This document shows positions 1-12,646 of a stretch of 33,742 nt of DNA, piece after piece (positions within the stretch are counted from its first letter, which is position 1; every line of letters starts with the position of its first letter). The DNA comes from Circinella minor (lineage: Eukaryota > Mucoromycota > Mucoromycetes > Mucorales > Lichtheimiaceae). The notes under the pieces were generated by a model. It was not told the origin of the DNA, searched no databases, and saw nothing but the letters and a program-made list of their open reading frames with translations. Location of the stretch: NCBI GenBank assembly GCA_016758965.1, contig JAEPRB010000343.1, positions 1-33,742 on the forward strand. Direction: 5' to 3'. A program made the position numbers and the translations under genes.

Positions 1-128
<128 letters not shown>

Positions 129-3100
129 ACATAGTCTTATTATAATAGCTCTATTATATAACGAAGCTCTTATATACATTATTAATTTCAAGCAACTCTT
201 TATTATTTCACACTATATATTATTCTACTCTTCTATTATATATATACGTATAAAATAATAAATCAAATTATACATACAATATACTACAACTGAGCTGTTA
301 TACTTTCTCACTCTATTGATTTTATTCTTTATACTTCTTGTATATGTTATATAATCTTATTGAACAATAACTAACCTACATACGTAAAAAGATATGTATA
401 TAAATTTTAATACTAACATTAAAAGATATCTATACGGTTTATAATAATCAAAAAAAAAAGTTAGTTTATTGTGTAATTTTACTTTAAGAAATGAGTGATC
501 CATTTTATGTTATTCTCATTTGTGTATCAGAAAAAAGGAAGAGAATTCAAATAAGAATAAGGGGGAGGAGAGGAATCTTTTCATTAATTTAACTGAAAGT
601 ACACGAGACCAAAGTTACAGAGAAAATATATAAATACGTGACAAAAATAATAAATAATAAACAGGTTTATTTTGTGTATATAATTAATTCATCGTTAATT
701 GATTTTCTGAGTAAATTGATTTCAATATATACATATATTATTCATATTATTATGATAGTCGGTTTATTAGTAAAATAATATAAAAAAGGAATGCATTTTG
801 GAGTAGAGTTTCTTATTTTTGTTCTTTTCATTTATTTTTTTTTTTTTTGGAGGGGGAGGGAAATAAGACGCGATTAAATGAATAAAAGGAGTTAGAGCGA
901 AAAATAATTATTCATGCTCACTCGTCGTCTCTATAGGAATAATATTGAATGGATGCTCTGTTTATCGTCGCACCATTTAGTATTATTCCAAGTAACTCCG
1001 TTGTTAGAATTATTAACATTATCTCCACCTCATAAAATTCTATTATAATTTGTTAGTAACAGAGGTCAAATATGGTTATGCCTCCCAGTAAATAATTTTT
1101 AGTTTATTTAATTTACTATTTCAGGCTATAAAACTTCATCTGAGAACAGGTAGCAGCGAAATCTTTATCCTTGGGAGGGGGGGCGGGGATTTACGTATAT
1201 AATACGAATAACGTCTGGAAATATCTTAAAAAGTCGTGGAAAGCTACGTACGTGTTTTTTTTTTCCTTGCACAGTTTTCCTATATGTTTCCCTTTTAAAA
1301 CTTTTTTTTTTCAATAACAAGCTTTTAAATATTCTTCTTTTGCTGTATGTTTTCTAATTAGACCACTTAATTATCTGTGCAAAAATTGACAAACAGATCC
1401 TCTTTTTTTTTCTTTCTTTTAACTAGTATAAGGTAGAAATATTGACGTGATTTGTTTTTGATCATTGATCAATAATTACATCTCAGCCTCTTTCTTCTCC
1501 TTTCCTCTCATTCAATTACATTAAATGTATCATACAGTACGTAGTGTGTGAAAATTTTTAATCAATCTAAATATGCGTAAAAATCGTTGTTATGGTGTCA
1601 CGAATAGAAAAATAGCGGTGGTGGCTGGTCTTCATTCTTTTTATAAGCTAGATCATGGAGCAAGAAGGGAAAAAAAATAAAACCTGTGAAAAAAAAAAAA
1701 AAAGGAACACAATTTATAATATGATTCATCCTTATTTTTATTATACTGTGATACCATACCATTATTATCAGTAAAAATTTTCGGTCTAACATGTTAAATA
1801 TGTCAATACGTAACAAAACTTTATATGTCTAATATGTATACTACAGAATTGTAACTCAAGAGACATTTATTTATATACACAATGGTGTCACCTTTTTCTC
1901 AAAACGAAATTTATACGGAACTCGGTACGTACCATTATTACAAATATTTACAAATCTCAACTACTATACAATTTACTTTTTCTTAAAACATTAAATCTTT
2001 TTTCATTAACCATTACGTAGAAACTTTTCTATATATATTTTTTTTATATTAAATGAAACATGAACGATACATAATTACTACGTAGTTCTGTAGAGTCAAA
2101 TTAAAATGTCTATTTATTTTCATGTAGATAAATATTATGTAAAATCACTACGTATACGTATGTAATTTGACAAACTATCAGTATGTAATATCAGATATAC
2201 TACGTACATTAATATGCTGTACATTATGTGGATTAAAAAAGATGATTGATTTACTCCCGATGATTGAGTAAGTTGATATACTCAGTACCATCAAAAGAGA
2301 AATCCTTTTGTTGTCGTTTCTGCTGCTATTGTAAGATAACAAGAGATCCTCTCCACATTTTCTTTTTTTTGCTTCGAATGATCATTTCTCTCTCCCTTGG
2401 ATCTCTTTTTTTTAAAGTAATTGATGTAAAATATGTAAATCAGAGTGACTATTACTAGTTTATTACCAAAATAAATAAAAAAAAAAATGTATTAGCATTT
2501 TCCGGCTAGCCGAAATACTTCATGATTGTTTTGGTTATTATGGCACATGAACTGTTAAAGTCTAAAATGAGGAATTAATTGCACAGATATGCTTACATTT
2601 TGTTTTTCTCTCTTTGACAATAAACAGAGTGTAATGATTACGTTTTATAAATTAAATGTTATATATGGGTATAAAATGTGTGAGTTAGTATCACTTGTAC
2701 TTGTGAAGAAGGTTTAAAACAACAAGAAGAAATTATATACATACACTAGTGAGTCTAACCTTTTAATTTACAGCGAGACAATAAAAGCAAAATGGGTGTG
2801 TGTGTGGGGGGGGGGGTTTGCGTGTTTACACGCGTGTTTGTAATATGTGGACATTATAAAAAATATTACTAACATCAGAATAAGAACTTTTCAATCTTTA
2901 TAATTCTATACAGGAATGGTTTCACGACAGTGTTCATTTTTTTTCCGCGTGTTAAACTTGTTAGTATTTTGTAGTGAAAGAATTTGCATTTTTGGAAAGA
3001 AGAAATCAGAACTCGGATATTTTCATTGGAAAGGGAAAAAAAATTGTTATTAAAATAAATAGGCTACAGAGGATATTATATTAATATGTATGTACTTACA

Positions 3101-5382
3101 CAGTCAATTAAGATTCTTATAGAAAATATTATTCTTCTTCTTTTTCATCTCAAATAGAAAAAGAAAAATAGATCAATCTACAAGTGCAATGGAATCAGGA
3201 ATATAACTATAATAACTTGTTATACTAAATAGTTAATAATGCTATTACGTATTATAATTTTTTCTTAAAGACATACGTGACAAAAAAAAATAATTGAGTA
3301 AATAGATCTATTGAACATTATCAAAATAAAATCCGCTATTATTATAATCAAGCTTTTATCTTTTTTTTTTTTTTTTTTGCCCCTTATAATTTACAACAGT
3401 CTAGAATTTAAATAGATGCTTCACACCAATAAATGGGGGATAAACATTTTACATACATACAGTACGTATTCTAATATTGATATTACATTTTTATTTTTGA
3501 ATTTGTAAGAATAATAACACAGTTTATAATAAAAAATATTTCTGTAAAGTAAAAGATAACTTTTAGCATCCTGTCCTACTAACATGATGCCTGTATGGTT
3601 GTCAAATTATGAAGGAAAAAGAAAAAAATATCATGCAAAAATTATCTCTTGTGTTTCCAAATGTGATAATCATGCAGATAATATTAAAACTCAACAATTT
3701 TCTCCTTCTCTTTTTTTTTTTTTTTTAGTTGCGATTTTTTTTTTTTTTTTTTTGCTCCATTCTACAAATATAACACCCAGATGAACAACTACCACTGTCA
3801 ACCCTGTTTGGAAAGGAAATATTTTCCAAGGAAAAATTATCCGGTCTTACCATTACTTTGGAACCTATATAAATACTTTATATTATTATTACGTATTATT
3901 AAAACTGAGATTATAAAATATTAAGGGAAGGGGAAACACATTCCCGTCTCGCTAACGATAAATAAGAAGGTAACGAACCTACTTGACATAGACACTTCAA
4001 CTGATTTGTCTATTTAATTATACACGTTCATACATGAAAATTAACACATGCTCATAATTTAAATGAAATGTGTGTCTTTTTTTTTCAATTTATATTTACG
4101 ATCCTCTCATCTTGATTATAATGTTAAGCTCATAGTGCCAGTAACATGTTGTTAATTTCAAAGGAATATACTGCTATGACAGCCGACATTATCTTCTAGG
4201 TCTTTTACCTTATCTTCCAAACCTTCATAAATCGGCTTAACCGAAATGCAGATTTATAATACTCACCATTCATGTACGTACTAGATAAAAACTTAATAGA
4301 TACCACTGAACATCATCCTTGTTTGTTATATAAATTACCAGTTTAAACTTTTTCGGTGTGTGTGCATATTACAAAAATAAAAAAAAACTTCTTAATCGAT
4401 ATTTTTAGTAGCACAAAAAATACTTCTTGGGGGATGGTGACATTGATAAACGTAAACCTATAACAACAAAATGATAAAGACTTTCTAAAATAGTATATTT
4501 TATGTATCACAGTTTCATCAAATTGTGCATGATTGTATTAGTAATATAAACTACTTCAAGTATAAATAAAAACATGTACGATTTTACTAAAGATAAGTAT
4601 AAGTCATGTAGCATTTTAAAAGATTGATCAAGCTAGAAATAGCATCCTATTATTATACGATCAGCAGACCTAAAAATAGTAATTCGTAGTGTATCACATA
4701 TTATGACTCAATACTTCCTCCATATTACGTACGTGTTTGAGTCCAGGCCAAAATCTTTTTTATTATTACATATTATTGTTAAAGAAGGCAAAAACAGAAA
4801 GTAAAAAAAAAAAAAAAAAAAAAGCAAAAGAAACCTAGTAAAGAAATGAGCTTAGTTTAGTTAGAATAGAAACTAGATTCAATTAAATATAAGTTGAATC
4901 CTGATTTTTATAGATTATCTTCAAAGAGTCATTGGTTAAAAATTATATACTACTGAGATGCACCATTATTTAAAAGGCTTTTTTTTTTTCATTATAAAAC
5001 GAACGATGATAAAGATATATATTGCATCTTCAGGTAGTATCATAGATATTACAAAAAAAAAATGAAAAAGAAAAATATTTGTTTTGTTTACTATGAAAAG
5101 CTTCAAGTGGGAGGCCTTTGTAAGATTTATATGTTTTATTAGATAGAAACTAAATGAGCATACGTTGTAGCAGTCAATCCATCAAACTCGGCGATGAAAA
5201 ATGTGATGAGCAGAAATTAAAATGAATGGGAAAAGAAATAGTGAAATATAAGATAAAAACACATATATTGAGAAGTTACAAATATGGAGACATATAGATT
5301 GAGAATGCTTTTAATCTAAAAGTGGGAGTCGTAGCCAACGAAAAAACTTAAGTTAGAGAAAAACCTTCTAGTTGGATTTATG

Positions 5383-5410
5383 TTTTTTTTTTTTAAAAAA
5401 AAAAAAAAAA
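5383..5410. repeat. T12-A16 homopolymer palindrome
   Basis: Twelve T are followed directly by sixteen A. The tract is self-complementary and would form a perfect A/T hairpin. Similar tracts lie at 6438-6467 and 12620-12646. Confidence 0.95.
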
Positions 5411-6437
5411 CGTTTAGGAGTTGGTTTATGATGTGGATAGAATGGTTTAAAAAACAAGTCATTTGAGAAATAGTTGGCTGAACAATAAGTAGTCTAGGAA
5501 TGGTGACGATATGGTGTAATGATATAGGTTACATGTTCAATGTAAATGTGATTTAACTTAAAGCATGGTTTTATATAACTAATTTTTCAGAATACACGTT
5601 TTTACATGCTTGAGTAAGAAATCGATTTTAAAAGACGATCTAAAAGCTAAGAGCATGCCTGGTACTTCAATGGTAGCAATTATATGTCAAAAAGAGTGGC
5701 GTTGTAGGGCTTGGGTCAAATAAATTTGGAAAAGTTGTTTAACTTGATGACAATGACCACAAGTGTTTGTGAGTGGTAGCCAATGAGCCATGCAAGGCGA
5801 TAGTATGTTGTACAAAGCATTCGTTCTTCTGAGGTCATTGGTAAACCATAGTATCGGGATCAATTCCTAACATTGGATGGCATGAATTTAATAACTTGCT
5901 ATACATTCGTTGTTTTCTTTTCTGATATGTTGTTTGTAGGTGTTGTCGCGTATTATCTTTGAGAATGTGTGAGATTGTAATATTATCTGATGTAATTAAA
6001 AAGTTGGAAATTGGGTTCTGCCGTTTGAAATATTGCATGAGCCTATTGTTGGCTGCTTTCAATATAAATATACGCTAGTGGTTACTTTGTGCGGTACAAA
6101 ATAAGAAGGAGAGATAATAGATAAACTAGTTTAATAGTATTGAATTCGAACACTAAATAGTCCTTTGAAAGAAAAAGTAAACTATCAACATATAATTTAA
6201 AAGAGATTAACACATTATACAAAGAATTTATCGCAATCAAAAAATAACAAGAATATTTACTTTCCATCGTAAAGCAAAAATGTTTTATTTTTTATTATTT
6301 GATTATCAAACAGTAATCAAGGTTTTTGAGTGAAGAAGAATAAAAAACTCATTTTTGTAGTACGTATACATATAAAAGAGCTTATATTAAAAAAGAAAAA
6401 AGACAATTTTATCAAGTCATACACAGAGATTCCCATC

Positions 6438-6467
6438 TTTTTTTTTTTTTTTTAAAAAAAAAAAAAA
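6438..6467. repeat. T16-A14 homopolymer palindrome just 3' of the lyase gene
   Basis: Sixteen T are followed by fourteen A, starting 21 bases beyond the stop codon of the minus-strand lyase gene. It would lie in that gene's 3' UTR or end region, so it could affect 3' end formation or exclude nucleosomes. That role is inference only. Confidence 0.9.
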
Positions 6468-6488
6468 GAGAAAGAAAAGGTCTTGAAA

Positions 6489-8298
6489 TTATTGAAGCGA
6501 CTGCTTGTAATTGAATAATACTCGATCCACCATAATACCACTTAATCCTAAATAATTGCCAGGATTACATAAAGAATCGATTTCAATATTAGAAAGTGCT
6601 TGAGTCACTTTAGAATTTCGTTTAAGAACTTTGGCAAGCATTTCATCATTGTTGACAGCAATACGACAAGCATCATAAACAATGTCATGTGCCGTTTGCC
6701 TTCCCAATTTAGGAGCTAATCCCATCATTACTGCTTCAGAAACCACTAATCCTTTTGTCATGGCTAAATTCTTGGCCATTCTATCTGGATGGACTTGGAG
6801 TCCTTGAAATAATGTTTTTGCTTGTGCAAGAGCACCACCGGTCAATATAAAAGCTTCAGGTAAAACAATCCACTCTATATATATAAATATATATAAATAA
6901 ATAAAAAATAACATATACTCAATTATTATACCTAAGATAACAAAAATCCTTTGTTTTCAATGATGTTAGAAATTAGGGAGAAAAAAAAAAAGAATGAAAC
7001 TCACCAATTTCCCAAGGACCTGTTGATCGTTCATGATCTTCAATCATAGCATCCATTAATGCAGCAACTTGTTGTCGTACAGTTCCTGCAATTGCATGAA
7101 TATAAACACAGCTGATAGGATTAAATTTATTCGGCATCGTTGAACTAGATCCACGATGGGGTACATAAGGTTCAGACACTTCGCCTACTTCAGTCTGCAT
7201 CATTAACTATATACGTATGATATCAATAATAATTATGAGCAAATAAATCAATGTGTGTAGGTAGCATTGTAATAGTAACAAGCGACTATTACTGATCAAT
7301 TATTACATATTTACCTTGATATCGGTAGCAGCTTTCGATAAAGTCCCAGTAAGAAGACCAAGAAATGCACCAACTTCAGCAATTCTATCACGTTCTGTAT
7401 GCCATGCAATTTCCGGCTGACTGAGTCCAAGTTCCTTGGCGAGTTCTTCTTGACATGTCATTGCTTTATCTTGATCCAATGTAGCTAAAGTACCGGCGGC
7501 ACCACTGAATTCCAAAGTAAGGACACGTTCACGTAATTGAGCAAGACGTTGTTTATGGCGTTGTAAGGTAGCTAATAATCTCGCCATTTTAAAACCAAAA
7601 CTAATAGGGACCGCTTGTTGCAAATTACTTCTTGCCACCACTAATATATAGTAAAATTAAATTAAAGTTCATATATGAGACTTCTGCGAAAAAAAAAAAG
7701 AAACAAGACAAAAAATACTATTACTAAATAGTATAAAGCTTGAGCTGATAATAATATTATGTACATACTTGGTAATAATCGATATGTCTCGGTTAGTTTT
7801 GCAACACTTGCCATGATATGATCCAACTCTTTTTCAATGACATCAAATGAAGCACGGATACCGAGCACAGTAGCAGAATCCGTCACATCTTGAGTTGTTG
7901 CACCAAAATGACACCATTCACCTAATCCATCCGAGCAAAGCGATACCAATTGTTGAACAACACCAAGAACAGGATAACCAATAAGTTCTGTTTGTTGCTT
8001 TAGCTTTTCAAAATCAATTTTGTTAACATGACACTGTTTACTAATTTCATCATAGGCTTCCTTTGGGATAATGCCTAGATTGGCTTGAACTTTAGCAAGA
8101 GCAGCTTCCCATTCCAAATAAAAACCGGTACGGCCTTCGTCAGACCATATTTCTATATCACAGTTAATATCAAAAAATATAGACAGATATTCTATTATAC
8201 TCTTCAAAACAGTCATATATAATATACATATACGTACGTCGCATAAAAGATGATCCAAAGATATCCTTGAAAACATAAGAGTCAATAACACTGGACAT
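6489..8298 (-). CDS. Fumarase/aspartase-superfamily lyase, 3-carboxy-cis,cis-muconate cycloisomerase (PcaB)-like
   Basis: Five exons join in phase: 8298-8238, 8152-7769, 7640-7315, 7206-7005 and 6874-6489, giving 452 residues, the usual length for the family. The first exon encodes MSSVIDSYVFKDIFGSS and the ATG is the only one that fits this class of N-terminus. All four introns are GT..AG (85, 128, 108, 130 nt). The superfamily signature is clear: GATTQD near residue 115 and the mobile-loop motif SSTMPNKFNP near 278-287. The C-terminal part (EAFILTGGALAQA, VVSEAVMMGLAP, NYLGLSG) matches the bacterial-type CMLE-like branch better than true Ade13 adenylosuccinate lyase. The position that is His in the GRTH motif of adenylosuccinate lyase is Asn154 (ARSNLQQ), and the usual KRNP is KFNP. 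These changes argue against a housekeeping purine role, so the substrate is uncertain. Fungi normally use an unrelated beta-propeller enzyme for carboxymuconate, so an ancient bacterial origin is plausible. The enzyme is probably soluble; I see no signal peptide. Confidence 0.88.
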
Positions 8299-8659
8299 AA
8301 CAAAAGTTATTTTTCGATTGTGGATGGCAAAAAAAAAAAAAAAAAAAAAAGTACGTATCTCTATTTATCCAATAGTTTAATCTCTTTTTATATTTTATTC
8401 TGATGGATATAAGTGATACAAAGTGACTTCATAAAGGGGGTCATGTAAAAGGGCCAAGTAAACTATTTTTGTTTTGGTCATAACCCCTCCCCCCACAATG
8501 CTGTAACCTCCCTCCCTCCTTCCCCCCCCCCAAAAAAAAAAAAATATGCAAAAGAAACAACTTAGGTGTAACAAAAGAAACAAAAATGATAGTATAAATC
8601 ATAATAAGGAATGTAAATAATGAATATATTTGTATTTGTGTACTTTTTTGTTATTACTA
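8299..8659. other. Intergenic spacer between lyase and carrier genes
   Basis: This spacer separates the lyase start from the carrier stop on the same strand, so it must hold the lyase promoter. It contains an A20-type tract near 8331-8350, a TACGTA at 8352 and a C-rich then A-rich run near 8521-8544. I see no gene. Confidence 0.6.
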
Positions 8660-9856
8660 TCACTGAAGAGACTTTTTTTTAATAATCATGGAGGTATAAA
8701 ATAATAATGCTAAATAAGTTGCTAGTTTATCTTTAATAAGGTACATAATTCCTTGATTAAAAAAACCCTTAGTGACCTGTGCGCGCATACCCTAATCATA
8801 TTAAAAGAGACATAATCAGTTATAAAAGATCCTATTCTTTAAATCAATCCTTAAAAAGAAATTCGGTATGCCAACTTATGTAATATAATACATTTACATT
8901 ACCTTATAAAGACCAACAACACCATCACGTTGTATCACATGATTTATTAATGCAACCATTCCTTCCTTTTTATTCTGAACAACTTTTTCTTTGTCCTTAC
9001 TATCACTATTCTTATTGCTTGCTACCATATTCGTACGAGTAAAGATAATTGGGTAAGTTACCATAGTAGCTACAGTCTTGGATAATGCGGAAAGAAAAAA
9101 CACTTCCAATGGACCTAATACTGTCTTTTTATAAGCTTTTAAATAAAATGCTTTTGCTTTTTCAAAAACAAAATAGGTAATAGAAGGATTGGACACCAAC
9201 AAGATTGAAGCTCGATAACCTGTCCAAAAACCCATAATACCCTTTTCCTTATAAATATCTCTAACAATATCCATGAACCCCTTTTTATATTCTTCTTTGG
9301 AGGATGCTGTTTGTAAACGAGTGGTAACATTGGAAACAGGTGTTGTAAAAAATCTTGAGATAAGTGCTGCTTCAGCACCTAAAAATAATTCTTGAGCAAC
9401 ATTTAATTTTGCTTCATTACCCAGGTTTTTGTTCAATTTTTCTTGAACATTTCGAAGTGCGGTATAACAATAAAAATAAATAAAACTTGATAAGACAGTT
9501 GCTAAAGTATCTGCTCCAAGACCTGCATACAATGCATTAAGTCCTCCTTCTTTATAGATCGATGTAATGATGTCCACTAATCCACGTTGTTTTGTCTTGT
9601 TGTTTTCTAATTGTAATCGTGTTGTTGATCTTTATATGGAAAAAAAAAATAAAAGAAGTTTTCCCTCATTAATTAACTTTCTTTTGCAAAGAATAAAAAC
9701 CAACCATATTTTTTTTTAATGAGCTACTTACATGTCAAGTGGATAAATGAATAAGTTTGCAATGGTAGAACCTACAGCACCAGAGACAGCATGACCAACC
9801 GGTGGCAGCTTATATTCCTCGAATGGTATTATATTAATAATTTTTGTATCAGACAT
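8660..9856 (-). CDS. Mitochondrial-carrier-family protein, peroxisomal adenine nucleotide transporter (PMP47/Ant1) type
   Basis: Three exons (9856-9732, 9629-8903, 8791-8660) join in phase to 327 residues, about the usual carrier length. The introns are 102 and 111 nt, GT..AG. The three repeats of the carrier family are visible, with loop motifs YPLDISTTRLQ (near residue 38), TPVSNVTTRLQ in the middle and YPIIFTRTNM in the third repeat, where the acidic residue is replaced. The opening LPPVGHAVSGAVGS and the third-repeat layout resemble PMP47/Ant1 peroxisomal ATP carriers of fungi. These import ATP for fatty-acid activation in exchange for AMP/ADP across the peroxisomal membrane. Six membrane helices are expected. 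The last exon was found by frame and a TTAG acceptor; it adds about 43 residues and ends in a Lys-rich tail (IIKKKSLQ). Assignment to the carrier family is firm. The peroxisomal substrate is inferred from similarity. Confidence 0.88.
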
Positions 9857-10220
9857 GATAAAGAATAATTGAAAAAGAAGAAAAGTAAAAAAAAAAAAAA
9901 AAAAAAACAACCAAGGGTTATGAGTTGATTGATGAGATATCTCACAGATAAAAGATTTTCATATGGGGGATAAAATACTTATCTTCAACTGCTTTTTCGG
10001 GTAAAAAACAAGTTGCAAATGACAAAGCAAAATTGTTTTATTTCTCATTTCAAACCCCACCCCCAAGAAATATGCATTAATCCTATGCTCCTTCCATTTT
10101 TTTTTTTACTTTTACTTTTGATATTATTTTATAACATTTCCTTCCCCTTCTCCCAAACAAGAAAAAAAAAAGAAAAACAGAATAATAACAAAGAATATAT
10201 ATATGTATATATATATATAT
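9857..10220. other. Intergenic spacer upstream of carrier gene
   Basis: This is an AT-rich spacer with an A21-type tract just upstream of the carrier ATG (about 9887-9907) and a TA-rich run near 10195-10220 at the 3' end of the forkhead gene. No gene is seen. Part must act as the carrier promoter. Confidence 0.6.
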
Positions 10221-11654
10221 TTAATTCAACAAGCTATGTACATGCATAATATTTGGTTTTGACGGTGAAGGTGACGGTGACGATGTTCGTGATGATGATT
10301 GTAATGATGATTGAGATGATGTATGATAGAATGAAGACGATGAAGGTAAAGTAGATGAAATTGGTAATAATTTAATTAATTGTGATTGTTGTGAAGATGT
10401 ATCTGGTTGTGGTGATAAAGGAGAAGTGGGGTTAGAAATATATAACGTAGTTGAGGATGGAGAAGATGATGTAGACAATTCTTTAGATGATGACTGTTGC
10501 TGTGACGATAAAGATGATGATGGTATTATGGACGATAGTGAAGAGCGAGTAATAGTAGGTACTGTTATTGATGATGAAGATGATGATGCTAATAACGGAG
10601 TAGGTAAATTGGGTATATTTCCTGCACCAGGGCTCCCATCATCAATATCATTCGTAGGTTTCATGCGTATTTGACGTGGAATTTTCCTTTTCGATAAAAT
10701 ATTAGACAAATTTCCTTTTGCAAAAACACCATTTCTAAACTTTTCCATATAATTCGGATCTATAGTCCAATATCCTCCCTTCCCGCGGCAGTTTGATCCG
10801 TTTACAAGCTCAGCTTTTGGAATCTTTTTAAAACATTTGTTCAATGATAAATTGTGACGAATCGTATTCTATTTGTTACAATAACAAATAAATAAAGTAA
10901 ATGAATATTATGGTTTACAGGAGAAAAAAAAAAAAAAAAAAAAACTACTCAAATAGGAAATTTCATTCAAATATAATTATATTAATATATAGAACTCTGT
11001 TAGTTAATTTACCTGCCATCCTGTATCTTCTACATCATAAAGTGCTGGATATTTTTCTTTTATCCATTTATATATTTCTTGAAGTGTCATTTTTTCTTGT
11101 TCAGCTTCTAATATGGCTTGAGCAATCAATGATGAATAAGAAAATGGAGGTCGTCGTCGTCTTCGTGGTGGTTTCATCATATCTGGAGCCATCGGAATAA
11201 ATGATTCAGAAATGATATGTTGTTGTAGTTGTTGTTGTTGTGCTTCTGAACGGTACTGTTTTACAGAAGTAACAAAGTGAGGATGTCGCATGACAACTGG
11301 AATGCGTGGTGGGTATTCTACCAGTGTTGCAGTATTAGTTGCTGTCATTGTCATTGCTGTATTATCATTATTATTATTATCATTATCATCATCATTACTA
11401 TTATTTTTATTATTATCATTGGTAGTCGTAGCAACAGGTAATCGAAAAACGTCCATGCGTGAATGTTGTTGTTTAGGTGAAGGTTGGCTTTTTTTTAATT
11501 CTGTTTCAGGACTGGTACAATTACTACTGGAAGTTACAGTGGTTCCATTTTTCCCATTGCAATAACTATTGCTACTATTATTGCTACTGCTACTAGCACT
11601 GCTATTGCTCAAACCAGCATTTAGGTGAAATGGGTTATTGTCGTAAGAATTCAT
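10221..11654 (-). CDS. Forkhead (winged-helix) transcription factor
   Basis: Two exons (11654-11013 and 10868-10221) with a 144-nt GT..AG intron give 429 residues. An in-frame TAA directly precedes the ATG, which fixes the start. The forkhead DNA-binding domain spans about residues 166-262 and is cut by the intron inside the recognition region: [14 protein letters not shown], then [12 protein letters not shown], then TGWQ joined to [13 protein letters not shown], and finally [11 protein letters not shown]. These are the canonical helix-1, helix-2, recognition-helix and wing features, so it should bind DNA in the nucleus. The N-terminal 160 residues are Asn/Ser/Gln-rich with long Asn-Asp runs. 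The C-terminal half is Ser/Thr/Pro-rich. Both come from triplet repeats and look disordered, as in many fungal activators. The family includes cell-cycle and meiotic regulators (Fkh, Mei4, Sep1), but I cannot assign an orthologue. Confidence 0.93.
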
Positions 11655-12619
11655 TTAAAAAAAGTCATGTGCTGTTACTAATAACATAGGAAATGAAAAT
11701 GAAAGATTTTGAAAAAGAGAAAGAGTGAAAAAGGCTGAGCTTATCAATGTGCTTGGAAAGTGAATCGCTCTTTGGATTTTTGGTTTTTTTTTTTTTTTTT
11801 TGCTTGGTGTTACAAATAGACTATTTCTTTCTTTATCACTCAATACATATTATCCTCCCCTTTTTTTTTTTTTTATATATATCATTTTTAACATTATTAT
11901 TTTTTCTTTTGTTATATTTATAGAAAAAAACAACAACTACGTTATATATCTTGAAAAACATTTTTATTATATAAAAACAAACCCCTTTTTCCATTTTACT
12001 TGAGTTTTTTTTTTTTATATAGAAAGTAGTAAAAGAAAAAGGAAATAGATTCCCGATCAATGGCAATGATAATAACCAACACTAAACATGTGGATCCCTC
12101 TCCTTATCAATTATATCCAAGAATATATATAAAATGATAGATAATCAAATTTATTTTTCTATTTTATTATCAATATTCTTATTCTTTTTTTTTTCTTACT
12201 ATTGTTGTCAATTAATTATTATTTCTTTTGTTTACTATATTATTTATTTTACATTGTTAAGATCATTCTTACTAAAAAGAGGTTATGGCGTGGTTTTTTT
12301 TTTCTTGGTTGGTGTTTTTCGTTTTAATAGTAGTATTTTAATTAAAAAAAAAATTCAGTAATAAAACTTTTATATACTAGTACGAAATCTGATAACATAA
12401 AATACATATACGTATCACCAATTGACTACATCTTTCATTTTTTTTTTGTTGTTTTTTGTTACTTAAAATTATGCGAGTCAACTCTAAAATTTTCATCTTA
12501 AACAAAATATGTATGTAGATATGATTAGCCTTCTTTCAATCAGATAATGCAGGTGATCTTCAGGAGATAACATACTTTTAGAAAAAAGATATTATGGTTA
12601 ACTTATTTGTTTGTTACCC

Positions 12620-12646
12620 TTTTTTTTAAAAAAAAAAAAAAAAAAA
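12620..12646. repeat. T8-A19 homopolymer palindrome
   Basis: Eight T are followed directly by nineteen A. It is the third tract of this kind in the window. Confidence 0.9.

Noticed and set aside
7662..8303. Single-frame reading of the lyase start from 8303
   Set aside because: The conserved N-terminus is in another frame from the ATG at 8298 and joins across an 85-nt intron.
10426..10674. Acidic 82-codon frame on the plus strand
   Set aside because: Antisense shadow of the Ser-rich part of the forkhead gene; Asp runs are the complement of Ser codons.
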